From Nanobdellota archaeon (GTDB lineage Archaea > Nanobdellota > Nanobdellia > Pacearchaeales > GW2011-AR1), in assembly GCA_030698805.1 (NCBI GenBank), contig JAUYMA010000009.1, positions 1-64,000 on the forward strand: 64,000 nucleotides of DNA, read 5' to 3'. Shown here piece after piece: positions 28,444-36,178 of the stretch. A program made the position numbers and the translations under genes. The notes below the pieces were generated by a model that was not told the DNA's origin, made no database searches, and worked only from the letters and a program-made list of their open reading frames with translations. The number at the start of each line of letters is the position of its first letter. Within the stretch, counting starts at the first letter, position 1.

Positions 28444-29724
28444 TTAGTCTTTTGTGGCCTCTTTATCAAACATATTAATCCTTTCTTTAGCCTTGGTTAC
28501 ATTTAAGATTAACACTCTGGCATTTGCACTTCTTTTTTTAGTTTTGATCAATTGGAGGCGTTCTAGGGCAAAAGATAAAGATATAGCATTAAAACTAATA
28601 GGTATAGAAGAAAATAATTGAAGTCCGTTTAAGAGTTCAGTTGTAGTATAAGGCTTATTATCATCTGGTAAAATAGATATATATCTTAAAAGCAAAACGT
28701 GTGCTTCATCAAGTTCAGATTCTTTTCTTTTTTTCGAGACCTCTGAGAATATTTTTAAAGCATTTGCAAAAGTATCTGCCGAAATAAGAGCAGACATTAT
28801 AAGCAGGGGAAAGCATATCTCTAAAGTTCTCCCACTTATCCCAGCTTGCCATATTAAGTAATATATACAATGACAGGATGACAAGTCTGACGGGATAATG
28901 ATATGGCAAGGAGATTTATCTTCAGAATCCAGAAATTTATTCCATTTATCTAAAATATCTGTCATAGCGGTCATTCCTGTCACCTTGTCACTAATTGTTA
29001 GAAGTTTGGTTCTTAGTGTAAAGAGACGTTTATCATAATCTTCAATACGAGAAGTAATTATAGGATTAAACGATTTTTCTAAGAAGACAATGAGTGCCCT
29101 ATTCTCTAGAACAGAATCTATACCATTAATATTGGCAAGGGCGACTGGCATATAGAGAGAATGCTCTTCTTTTCTCCAAGACTCTTCTCCTTTCTTCTTT
29201 ATCTTTATCATCCTAGGAACCTTTGCTCCTCTTTTATAACAAGAATTAAGTAAAAGATTAATACGGGTCTTTTCTGTTGCTGAAGGTTCAAATTCGTCAA
29301 TACATAAGGCGGAGCCCTCTGAATGAAATAAAGCGCTTTCGCTAATACTGTTTTCAACATGCCCTTTAAGGCCTAAAGATAAGTGGGAGACTAAATTGAG
29401 TGTCCTTGTCTTGCCACTTCCTCTCATAGCATTTAAATAAAGTATCGGGAATGTAGGGAAGTCTTTGTGAAAGTGAGAGGCCATGATCCATAATGCAATT
29501 AGAATTGCAGTATCCTCTGGAACGTCTAAGTAATAATGAATTACTGACAAAATTTCTTTAAATAATTCTTCAAGCGTACAATCATAACATTTTGGATACG
29601 AAATCAGCTTAACTTTGGCAGACCCGCATACATTACAGGAGGGCTCATTCTCTCCCTGATTTGCAATTAGTGCAGAACACTCCTTATTTTGGCACTCCCA
29701 AGTGAATTTATTCTCTTCGTTCAT
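28444..29724 (-). CDS. D5/DUF3631-like P-loop ATPase with N-terminal zinc ribbon
   Basis: 426 aa. An N-terminal zinc ribbon (CQNKEC ... CNVCG) is followed by a P-loop domain: Walker A 'AMRGSGKTRTL' at ~102, Walker B-like 'ALCIDEFEP' and a sensor-like 'VALANINGID'. A C-terminal winged-helix-like part ends the protein. This organisation fits primase-associated or plasmid/virus replication helicases. It overlaps the upstream 81-aa gene by 4 nt and would be the element's replication protein. Confidence 0.65.
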   Translation of the reverse strand: MNEENKFTWECQNKECSALIANQGENEPSCNVCGSAKVKLISYPKCYDCTLEELFKEILSVIHYYLDVPEDTAILIALWIMASHFHKDFPTFPILYLNAMRGSGKTRTLNLVSHLSLGLKGHVENSISESALFHSEGSALCIDEFEPSATEKTRINLLLNSCYKRGAKVPRMIKIKKKGEESWRKEEHSLYMPVALANINGIDSVLENRALIVFLEKSFNPIITSRIEDYDKRLFTLRTKLLTISDKVTGMTAMTDILDKWNKFLDSEDKSPCHIIIPSDLSSCHCIYYLIWQAGISGRTLEICFPLLIMSALISADTFANALKIFSEVSKKRKESELDEAHVLLLRYISILPDDNKPYTTTELLNGLQLFSSIPISFNAISLSFALERLQLIKTKKRSANARVLILNVTKAKERINMFDKEATKD

Positions 29725-29966
29725 ATTGTATAAAGAATAACTCCTTTTGTTGCTACGATGTTAATAAATCCAAAATCTCTGAGAGTAAACAATAATTCCC
29801 AAGCCTCATTTTTACGGATACTAAAAGAGCGACATAGTTTTTCAAAAACATCTGGAAAAGGAATAAAGCCATCAGGTCTATTATCGCTACATTCTTCTAG
29901 CCTCCTATAAGCCAGACCATACAGGCCGAAGAATCGAGGTTTATTATCTGTTTTAGTCTTTCTCAT
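29721..29966 (-). CDS. Small helical protein, possible winged helix
   Basis: 81 aa. The segment 'FPDVFEKLCRSFSIRKNEAWELLFTLRDFGFINIVATKGVILY' resembles a winged-helix fold with its C-terminal wing. It overlaps the ATPase gene by ATGA and the 42-aa gene by 14 bp, so it is part of one tightly packed transcript. It may be a DNA-binding accessory of the replication ATPase (inference). Confidence 0.55.
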   Translation of the reverse strand: MRKTKTDNKPRFFGLYGLAYRRLEECSDNRPDGFIPFPDVFEKLCRSFSIRKNEAWELLFTLRDFGFINIVATKGVILYTI

Positions 29967-30081
29967 TGTACATAGGGGGAGAAAGGTTTCCTTTCTCTTC
30001 TTTTATTTCTTTAATTATCATTAATGTCTCGCCATAAGTCTTTTTTATTTCACCATATCTAGAATGATTAGTTTGTTGCAT
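29953..30081 (-). CDS. 42-aa protein in the element operon
   Basis: A short reading frame (MQQTNHSRYGEIKKTYGETL, then a Lys/Glu-rich helix) overlaps both the ribbon-helix-helix gene upstream and the 81-aa gene downstream by 14 bp. Such nested overlaps support it as a real translated unit, but no homology is recognised and size alone makes it uncertain. Confidence 0.4.
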   Translation of the reverse strand: MQQTNHSRYGEIKKTYGETLMIIKEIKEEKGNLSPPMYNEKD

Positions 30082-30217
30082 TTTCTATCTCACTTAGTCT
30101 TTTTTCGATTAAAGGCAAAATAATAGAAGTCAATGTTCGCCTCTCATTTTTAGCAATCTCTTTCAGCCCATTCTTTAATTCTGGTTCAATCTTGAGAAAA
30201 ATAATATCTTTCTTCAT
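30068..30217 (-). CDS. Ribbon-helix-helix (CopG-like) DNA-binding protein
   Basis: 49 aa. The N-terminal strand 'DIIFLKIEPELKNGLKEIA' and the helix pair 'NERRTLTSIILPLIEKRLSE' are the classical ribbon-helix-helix pattern. Such proteins are autoregulators or copy-number controllers of plasmids. The gene opens the operon leading to the D5-like ATPase and faces the divergent winged-helix gene across a palindromic site. Confidence 0.75.
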   Translation of the reverse strand: MKKDIIFLKIEPELKNGLKEIAKNERRTLTSIILPLIEKRLSEIENATN

Positions 30218-30242
30218 ATAGATATTTATAGAAAGGTATTTA

Positions 30243-30258
30243 TATCACTTTGGTGATA
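30243..30258. promoter_or_regulatory. Operator between divergent regulators
   Basis: TATCAC-TTTG-GTGATA is a perfect 6-bp inverted repeat in the 58-bp gap between the ribbon-helix-helix gene and the winged-helix gene. It overlaps both predicted promoters and probably binds one of these two regulators. Confidence 0.55.
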
Positions 30259-30275
30259 CATAATTATATCCAAAT

Positions 30276-30833
30276 ATGAAAATTAAAAACAACCATTCAA
30301 AGAAACATCTTGAATATAGAAGTGAATTGAGTATTCTTTCGAGTTTAATTGAGAAACCCAAAGGTATACATCAGTTAAAAAAGTCAAAGGTAGCTAATCA
30401 AAGGACTCTGTATAAATACCTTCCCGAATATGTAAAATCTGGAATTGTGCTTCAAGATGCTGATAAAATATACCACATTACAGCAAAAGGAAGAGCTAGC
30501 TATAGGATGAAATATTCACAACATGACGCTAATAATCAAATGCCTAAATTCAGTTTGATGGATAGTGTCTCTGTTGCTACTATCTCAAAAAATGGCAAAA
30601 AGAAGAGTGTTTTGGGAGGACATCTTTCTGTTTCAGAAGTTCTAACTGAAGAAAAGAGTGAGGCCATGAGAAAAGATTTCAACAAGAAAGTAGCCCCTGT
30701 TATTGCTGATTTTTTTGAAAAGTATAAATCTTCATCTGGAGCAATAATTATAGGATGCAGAGATTACGATATTCTAAGTCAAAAAGAAGAAGAGTCTATT
30801 TCTAAAAAGTTGACTAAAGCCAGAGGCATCTAA
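30276..30833 (+). CDS. Winged-helix regulator of the element
   Basis: 185 aa. The N-terminal ~75 residues are a winged helix ('ELSILSSLIEKPKGIHQLKKSKVANQRTLYKYLPEYVKSGIVLQDADKIYHITAKG'), followed by a basic linker and a ~90-residue helical C-terminal domain of unknown kind. Divergent from the replication operon and convergent with the integrase, it is a likely switch protein for the element. No specific family is recognised. Confidence 0.65.
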   Translation: MKIKNNHSKKHLEYRSELSILSSLIEKPKGIHQLKKSKVANQRTLYKYLPEYVKSGIVLQDADKIYHITAKGRASYRMKYSQHDANNQMPKFSLMDSVSVATISKNGKKKSVLGGHLSVSEVLTEEKSEAMRKDFNKKVAPVIADFFEKYKSSSGAIIIGCRDYDILSQKEEESISKKLTKARGI

Positions 30834-30846
30834 TTATAATTTAGCG

Positions 30847-32040
30847 CTATTGCCTGAGGATATTTTTCTTCTTTAAACATTCAATTTCTTTCTTTAGACT
30901 TAAAAACATTTCAAGATACTCTTTTTCTTTAGAATCGAAGCTCTTCTTCTCTAATTCTTCTTGTATAAGTCTATGGGCTTCGCCTTTATCAAGAACTAGA
31001 CCGCAGAGTTTGCAGAATTTATTTGTGGCTTCATTAATTGTCTTGCAGCGTAAGCAAGGCAGAGGTTTTAATTGAGAGTCTTTCTTTTCTTTCTTAACCT
31101 CGATTCCACTTGCTCTTAAGATGGCTTCATCAGTAGATTGGCCGTTTAAATGGATATAAGTGGCACACATCTTTGAGTCTTGTCCCCATCCCAAATATTG
31201 TTTCATGGAAGCTTCTGTCATTGTGGAAGCTAAAATAGTAGCTCTGGAATGTCGGAGAAGGTGCGGATAGATTCTTTTCTTTATTTCTGCTCTATGGGCT
31301 GCGCCCTTAAGAATGGCAGTTATTCTAGCATAGGTTAGAAGCTCTTTATTTTGAGGATTGTACCATAAGTAAGCTTCAGGGTTATTGTTTTTAGGATGTT
31401 GGTTAATCCATTCTTGAAGGTAAGGGGTGCTGTTAATAATTAGGATTCTCCTCATGCCTGTTTTACCTTGAACTGTAAGCCTTGCGCCATATTCTTCAAA
31501 AGTTACATGCTTAATCTTAAGAGTCCCTATTTCTGAAACTCGACAGCCAGATTCAGCGAGAGAGGAAATAAGGGCTTTGTCTCGTACGTTCCCGCAACAT
31601 CTTATTATTTCCTTCATTTCTTCTTCTGTCAAAAGTTCTTCAGGGACTTTATTTTGATTCTTAGGAATAGCAATAGAAATCCACTTTACTTCTTCAGGAT
31701 AAACCCCTTTTTCATCAATACCTCTAAGAAAACGATAAAGCTTTCTTAGCATTATCTTAAAACCTTTTTTTGTCTGAGGCGCTAAGTCAGTTTGTTCCAT
31801 CTCTGCCACAACTTGCCTTATATCTTCTTTATTTGCCTCTCCAAAGGGCTTTCTAAGCATGCTATTTAGCTTTCGTATGTCAATGAGGTATCTAACAATC
31901 TTAGGTGCTCCAATGCCTTCGCTTAGAAGATGATCTTTGAATCTTAGGGCTATCGCCTTATTTTCTTCAAGAAGGTCTTTTGACTCTTTTATAATATCAG
32001 TCTGGCGTTCAAGTTGCCGTTTGTAATTGTGAATGTCCAT
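30847..32040 (-). CDS. Tyrosine recombinase/integrase with C-terminal zinc ribbon
   Basis: 397 aa. An N-terminal SAM-like core-binding domain (~25-105) precedes the catalytic domain with Arg167 (SGCRVSEI), Lys193, His260-x-x-Arg263 (HLLRHSRAT), Trp285 in place of the second His, and nucleophile Tyr295 (CATYIHL). Residues 329-346 form a C4 zinc ribbon (CLRC...CKLC) and a coiled C-terminus follows. All catalytic residues are intact. It lies beside tRNA-Glu and would integrate the element into that gene's 3' end. Confidence 0.92.
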   Translation of the reverse strand: MDIHNYKRQLERQTDIIKESKDLLEENKAIALRFKDHLLSEGIGAPKIVRYLIDIRKLNSMLRKPFGEANKEDIRQVVAEMEQTDLAPQTKKGFKIMLRKLYRFLRGIDEKGVYPEEVKWISIAIPKNQNKVPEELLTEEEMKEIIRCCGNVRDKALISSLAESGCRVSEIGTLKIKHVTFEEYGARLTVQGKTGMRRILIINSTPYLQEWINQHPKNNNPEAYLWYNPQNKELLTYARITAILKGAAHRAEIKKRIYPHLLRHSRATILASTMTEASMKQYLGWGQDSKMCATYIHLNGQSTDEAILRASGIEVKKEKKDSQLKPLPCLRCKTINEATNKFCKLCGLVLDKGEAHRLIQEELEKKSFDSKEKEYLEMFLSLKKEIECLKKKNILRQ

Positions 32041-32054
32041 AGTCTACCATGTTT

Positions 32055-32075
32055 TCGAGACCTATTAAGTCTCGA
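32055..32075. other. Hairpin between integrase and tRNA-Glu
   Basis: TCGAGAC-CTATTAA-GTCTCGA is a perfect 7-bp stem between the tRNA 3' end and the integrase start. It could be an arm-type integrase binding site, the excisionase region or a terminator of the tRNA transcript. Confidence 0.4.
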
Positions 32076-32100
32076 TGATAGAGCATGTAACTTTCTCCAG

Positions 32101-32112
32101 ATGCCCCGACCG
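32101..32112. repeat. attR-like core within tRNA-Glu 3' end
   Basis: ATGCCCCGACCG covers the last 11 bases of the tRNA-Glu gene plus one flanking base and is repeated exactly at 25636-25647. Integration of this kind rebuilds the tRNA 3' end, leaving the gene functional. Confidence 0.6.
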
Positions 32113-32174
32113 GGATTCGAACCCGGGTTTAGGCCGCGAAAGGGCCTCGTCCTTGACCACTAGACTATCGGGGC
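32102..32174 (-). tRNA. tRNA-Glu(UUC)
   Basis: 73 nt forming a full cloverleaf: acceptor GCCCCGA/TCGGGGC, D-stem GTCT/GGAC, anticodon stem AGGCC/GGCCT with loop CTTTCGC (anticodon TTC), T-arm CCGGG-TTCGAAT-CCCGG and discriminator A. CCA is not encoded and no intron is seen. It serves as the insertion site of the neighbouring integrative element. Confidence 0.95.
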
Positions 32175-32300
32175 AGTAGTTTTCAATGGTTTGGATGATT
32201 TAAAAACCTAACCACGCTGCTAAAATCTCGAATAAGAAGCATTTATATAGGGAAAATATACTATACTTCCGTTTCATATTATGACTCTGGAGTGAAAGCC

Positions 32301-33296
32301 ATGAATATTATTGAATCAAAAAGCATAAAAAGCCTAAAACCTAATAATTATATGCAAGTCAATGATCTTATTTTCAAAGAGCTGATCAAGAGAGGATATG
32401 CTCTGGAGGGAAAAACACGAGTCTGGAACATAGCAGATTCTAAGTTATGGTATCTTTCAACTGAGCAAGCCCAGGCATATTTGGATTTGGAGAAACATAA
32501 AGATTACAGTAAATATATGTTTGAAACTGAGATAGAAATGCTCAAAAAATACATGCCTGAGATCGCTGAAAAGGTACTAAATTCAGGAAACGTTAATATT
32601 ATTGATATAGGGTGTGGAGATGGGAAGAAAGCAATCCCTGTTCTCGAAGAATTGCATGGCAAAGTTAAATTGAGATATTGTCCTATTGACATAAGCAGTT
32701 ATATGGTTTCTAGGGCTATTGAAAAAATAGGCAAACTCAATAAGGGAGAGGTAGTGCAGTTCCAATGGAATATCTCTGATTTTGATAATTTGGAAAACGT
32801 CGCTTCCTTATTAAGAAATAATGATTATAGGCAAAACTTTTTATTGTTCTTGGGTGGAACATTGGGTAACTTCGAGATGCATGAGGTTATGTATGAGATA
32901 ATGGAGGCAATGGATAGTAGCGAGGATTATCTTCTTATAGGAGTAGCTCTCACAAATGCAAAACCTGAGGACATCATAGCATCTTATAAACAGAGTTTAA
33001 TGGATCAATTTTTAGTCAAAGTTCTTACTCAAATTGGATTTAAGAGGGAAAATTTAGAGTTCGGAGTGAGGTACAAAAATTCTAGAGTGGAGATGTATTA
33101 TACCCTTTTAGAAGACATGACTCTAAAGTTTGGAGATAGAAGCATTACGTTCACTAAAGGCGACCAGATCCTTGTTGCAATTTCATATCGTTACAGGGAA
33201 CAGGAATTGAAGAAAGCTATCAAATTGTATTTCAAAGATGTCAAGTTCTATATGAATGAAGACAAGACCTGGGCCCTGGTATTATGCCACAAGTAA
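32301..33296 (+). CDS. EgtD-like SAM-dependent methyltransferase
   Basis: 331 aa from the ATG at 32301, which has GGAGTG 6 nt upstream; the GTG at 32292 is inside that motif. SAM-binding 'NIIDIGCGDGKK' (~105) and 'LLFLGGTLGNFE' (~190) match the histidine N-alpha-methyltransferase (EgtD/DUF2260-type) family. In bacteria EgtD trimethylates histidine for ergothioneine; many archaeal relatives have unknown substrates, so histidine is not assured. It begins just outside the integrative element and is convergent with the beta-lactamase-like gene. Confidence 0.75.
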   Translation: MNIIESKSIKSLKPNNYMQVNDLIFKELIKRGYALEGKTRVWNIADSKLWYLSTEQAQAYLDLEKHKDYSKYMFETEIEMLKKYMPEIAEKVLNSGNVNIIDIGCGDGKKAIPVLEELHGKVKLRYCPIDISSYMVSRAIEKIGKLNKGEVVQFQWNISDFDNLENVASLLRNNDYRQNFLLFLGGTLGNFEMHEVMYEIMEAMDSSEDYLLIGVALTNAKPEDIIASYKQSLMDQFLVKVLTQIGFKRENLEFGVRYKNSRVEMYYTLLEDMTLKFGDRSITFTKGDQILVAISYRYREQELKKAIKLYFKDVKFYMNEDKTWALVLCHK

Positions 33297-33304
33297 ATTA
33301 GTTT

Positions 33305-34282
33305 TTATTTAAGATTGTCAGTTTTATAATCAAAGATCGATTCTGAAATTTTGCTTATAACCAAGTCTGCATTTTCTTGGGTAGTATTTTTAGCCATTAT
33401 GCATAAAATATAGTTTTCTTCTGGAACGTAGATTATTCCGCAGTCGTGGAAATAACCTGTGCCGTAATCAAATCCAACTTTATGAGACACTTTTACCCTC
33501 TCATCCACTCCTGCTGGAATTTGAGAGTTGAATTTTGTGTCAAGAAGAATTGTGAGCGCCAATTCTGAGAAAGGCCTTCTTAGGTAGTTAGAGAAGTAAA
33601 GAGAACGGAAAATATTGCTATACTCTTTTGCAGATACTTTTGTTCTCGAATCTGTCGTAGTAGGCAGACCCATTATGCTCAGAGCTTTAAAGTAATCTCC
33701 ATCATCTAGATATCTATTGGCTAAGGCCCTCATAGCAGTGTTATCTGATTCGGTTATCATTATATCTATTAATTCTCTCATGGTGGTTTGGTATCCTGCT
33801 CCTTTTAGGTATAGCAAACCAGAATTAGAATCTAAGTCATTAACCGTGAGAATTACCTTATCGTCCAAAGAATGCTCTCCCGTCTCAACTTTTTTAAGAA
33901 TAGACATCATTAAAGGAACTTTGAATAGACTCATTGGGAGATATTTCTCTTTTTCATTTATTCCTATCGAGGCTCCAGTATTCAGATCTTCAAAATATAC
34001 TCCATAGGTGCCTATGGCATTAGAATTTATTATTCTAGTGATATTTTCTTTCAAGGGCGCGTATTGAATATGGTATTTTTTCTGTTTTTCTAAGAATTGC
34101 CCTGCATCATACCAGGCTACTGATTCAGAAATTAGCTCGAATTGGATCTCTTTTTGGTTTATTCTCTCCTTTAATCTCGCATTTTCTTCTTTTACTTTTA
34201 AAGTGGTAAACAAGGAACCTAGAAGTATTATTATCAATACTAAAATCAATATGCTTTGTTTGCTTATCTTTTCTTTTAACAT
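33305..34282 (-). CDS. Membrane-anchored class A beta-lactamase-like serine hydrolase
   Basis: 325 aa from the ATG at 34282; the in-frame TTG at 34306 is a weaker start. One N-terminal transmembrane helix (~8-28) and a short coiled stretch precede a beta-lactamase-like fold carrying all three active-site motifs: S-x-x-K (SLFK), SDN (TESDN) and K-x-G (HKVG). Family members hydrolyse beta-lactams or act as serine peptidases/esterases. The gene starts 40 bp after the tRNA-Ile 3' end on the same strand, so it may be read from the tRNA promoter. Confidence 0.85.
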   Translation of the reverse strand: MLKEKISKQSILILVLIIILLGSLFTTLKVKEENARLKERINQKEIQFELISESVAWYDAGQFLEKQKKYHIQYAPLKENITRIINSNAIGTYGVYFEDLNTGASIGINEKEKYLPMSLFKVPLMMSILKKVETGEHSLDDKVILTVNDLDSNSGLLYLKGAGYQTTMRELIDIMITESDNTAMRALANRYLDDGDYFKALSIMGLPTTTDSRTKVSAKEYSNIFRSLYFSNYLRRPFSELALTILLDTKFNSQIPAGVDERVKVSHKVGFDYGTGYFHDCGIIYVPEENYILCIMAKNTTQENADLVISKISESIFDYKTDNLK

Positions 34283-34321
34283 TGTAGGAGGCCCGTAATA
34301 ATACAAGCCTTTCTCCTTATA

Positions 34322-34443
34322 TGATCCCGCGGAGATTCGAACTCCGGACCCCTGCCTTTCTTAGCATTTTCTGCACGAAATTATACTTCTAACGAAGCAT
34401 ACTCTTATAAGAGCAGTGCTCTAACCAGCTGAGCTACGGGATC
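34322..34443 (-). tRNA. tRNA-Ile(UAU) with a 48-nt intron
   Basis: Exons 34406-34443 and 34322-34357 join into a cloverleaf: acceptor GATCCCG/CGGGATC, D-stem GCTC/GAGC, anticodon stem CTGCT/GGCAG, loop CTTATAA with anticodon TAT, T-arm CGGAG-TTCGAAT-CTCCG, discriminator A. The intron (34358-34405) sits at the canonical 37/38 position, where the archaeal splicing endonuclease cuts a bulge-helix-bulge. Most archaea read AUA with a modified CAU tRNA; a UAU tRNA is known in some DPANN and Korarchaea. Confidence 0.88.
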
Positions 34444-34584
34444 TTACTGCATATCTTACAAGAGGTTCGTATTTAAGCTTTTTTAAGAAATTTTATAAGG
34501 CCTTTTTATATGCCCTTTATAAAGTTATGTATTAATGTCACTTATACGTGGTTACAGTAGAGAAACCTTTAAATATCGAGGAGA

Positions 34585-35313
34585 ATGATCCAAAATATGG
34601 CCGAAAACAGAATGACTATAAGGAAAATAACTCCGGCAATCTATTATGTGGAGTATAAGGAAAGATTCAGCATGGCTCGGGCTTTGATGAGACTCTCAGA
34701 ATATTACGATTCGCCCCATTTTAAGGGAAAGATATTTGGTTCTGAGGAATTGATTAAGTGGTATATTTCTAACTCTAAAAAAGGGAAGGAAACGGGAAAA
34801 TTCACTTATTATGATGACTGGGAAGGCTTTAACTTTCCCTCAGAGATATTGGAGCCATTTTATCATGGAAAATTCGATCCTTTAAATACGGAAGAAAAAG
34901 AACTATTAGAGAGTTTCAGGGAGAAAATAGAGGCAGGAGAGAAGTTTTATATCATTGCAACGGCGCTGGATATATTCACTAAAGAAGTTTTTCAGCATGA
35001 GCTTGCCCATGCATTCTTTTATATGAATTCCAGCTACAAGTCCCAGGCTTTAGATATTCTTGGAGAGCTGAGCAATTCTAATTTAAAGATTTTGAGAGAT
35101 TATGTAAATAGCATACATGGAATTGGCTATGCTGAAGAAAGGATTACAGATGAAATCCATGCTTATCTAATCACTTATGATGATGTAAAGGCTGAGGGCC
35201 TGGATTATCCTGAATTTAGAAAGGTCCATGAGAAATTGATTTCTCTTCTTAACAGGTTTTATGAAACTGAAGGAAATGGTGAATTCTCGCCCTATTTTAA
35301 TAGTACTATATAG
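34585..35313 (+). CDS. HExxH putative metallopeptidase (paralogue 1)
   Basis: 242 aa. Contains a zinc-protease-like HELAH within 'FQHELAHAFFYMN' (~147) and an acidic third-ligand candidate in 'RITDEIHAYLITYDD' (~195). A second ATG at 34597 lies ~26 nt after TTTAAATA and may be the true start. It is a close paralogue of the next gene: both share 'GKFTYYDDW', 'LEPFY.GEFDPL', 'GEKFYIIA' and the HExxH block. No signal peptide, so cytosolic. No named peptidase family is recognised. Confidence 0.65.
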   Translation: MIQNMAENRMTIRKITPAIYYVEYKERFSMARALMRLSEYYDSPHFKGKIFGSEELIKWYISNSKKGKETGKFTYYDDWEGFNFPSEILEPFYHGKFDPLNTEEKELLESFREKIEAGEKFYIIATALDIFTKEVFQHELAHAFFYMNSSYKSQALDILGELSNSNLKILRDYVNSIHGIGYAEERITDEIHAYLITYDDVKAEGLDYPEFRKVHEKLISLLNRFYETEGNGEFSPYFNSTI

Positions 35314-35360
35314 TAGTAACAAATAATAAGATTTAAATAGACCTTCTTCTTATATAAATT

Positions 35361-36077
35361 ATGGAAAAGAGCAAAGGAATGATAGAAACAGAAAATAGAC
35401 AAGGCATTGAAAAGATAGATGAAGTGGCGGATGGCATTTATCATGTTATCTATCCAGATGATCGAAAACTTGGATTAGCTATGATAAGGTTTGCAGAATT
35501 TTATGAGTCTCCTCACTTTCAGGGGAGAAATTTTACTTTCCAAGACTACGCGAGATGGTATTTAGCTAATTCACAAGGGGGCCAGAAAAAAGGAAAATTC
35601 ACTTATTATGATGACTGGCCAGGATTCAATCTTCCTTCAAGAACTCTTGAGCCATTTTACAATGGAGAATTCGACCCTTTGCGCAGAGGAGAATTGGAAT
35701 TATTAGATTCTTTTAGACATAAGCGTGGAGAGAAATTTTATATTATTGCATCCTCTCAAGAGGCAACTCCTGATTTAATAAGGCACGAGATTGCTCATGG
35801 GTTATTTGATATGAGGGAAGGATATCAGCGGGAAGTCCTTAGAGTATTGAAGGAGGAAAGGAGGTCAGGAAATCCTGCCCCAGATAGGTTGAGAAATTAT
35901 CTCCTTAACATGGCAGGCGGAGTGGGCTATGCAGCAGACAAGCTTCTAGATGAAGAACAGGCTTACTTAGTTGCTTACGATGATATTTTAGCCGATGGGC
36001 TCGATACTCCAGATATGAGAAAGATCCATGATCGCTTGATGCCTATTTTTGACAGATTTTTTATTACAAAGGAATAA
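35361..36077 (+). CDS. HExxH putative metallopeptidase (paralogue 2)
   Basis: 238 aa, colinear with the preceding gene over its full length. The zinc motif is 'IRHEIAHGLFDM', with 'LLDEEQAYLVAYDD' in the same position as the partner's acidic segment. It has its own ATTTAAATAG box ~30 nt upstream of the ATG, so it is likely a separate leaderless transcript. A tandem duplication with retained zinc ligands suggests both copies are active, on unknown substrates. Confidence 0.65.
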   Translation: MEKSKGMIETENRQGIEKIDEVADGIYHVIYPDDRKLGLAMIRFAEFYESPHFQGRNFTFQDYARWYLANSQGGQKKGKFTYYDDWPGFNLPSRTLEPFYNGEFDPLRRGELELLDSFRHKRGEKFYIIASSQEATPDLIRHEIAHGLFDMREGYQREVLRVLKEERRSGNPAPDRLRNYLLNMAGGVGYAADKLLDEEQAYLVAYDDILADGLDTPDMRKIHDRLMPIFDRFFITKE

Positions 36078-36178
36078 CAGGTTGCTGAAGTTTATTTTTT
36101 TCTTTTTGTCGTCGGTTTTTTATTTGTTACTGTCTTGTTAAAGCATAGCTATTTAAAGAAAATTCATGAGGGCAAAGT

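Larger units (their letters stand above)
25636..32112. mobile_element. Integrative element inserted at tRNA-Glu(UUC)
   Basis: The segment is bounded on the right by an intact tRNA-Glu gene with a tyrosine integrase 62 bp away and on the left by an exact 12-bp copy of the tRNA 3' end. The inner repeat at 26250 gives an alternative ~5.9-kb boundary. Contents are typical of a small archaeal plasmid or virus-like element: integrase with zinc ribbon, winged-helix and ribbon-helix-helix regulators, a D5-like ATPase with zinc ribbon, a G-rich hairpin region and two membrane proteins. No capsid gene is recognised. Confidence 0.7.
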
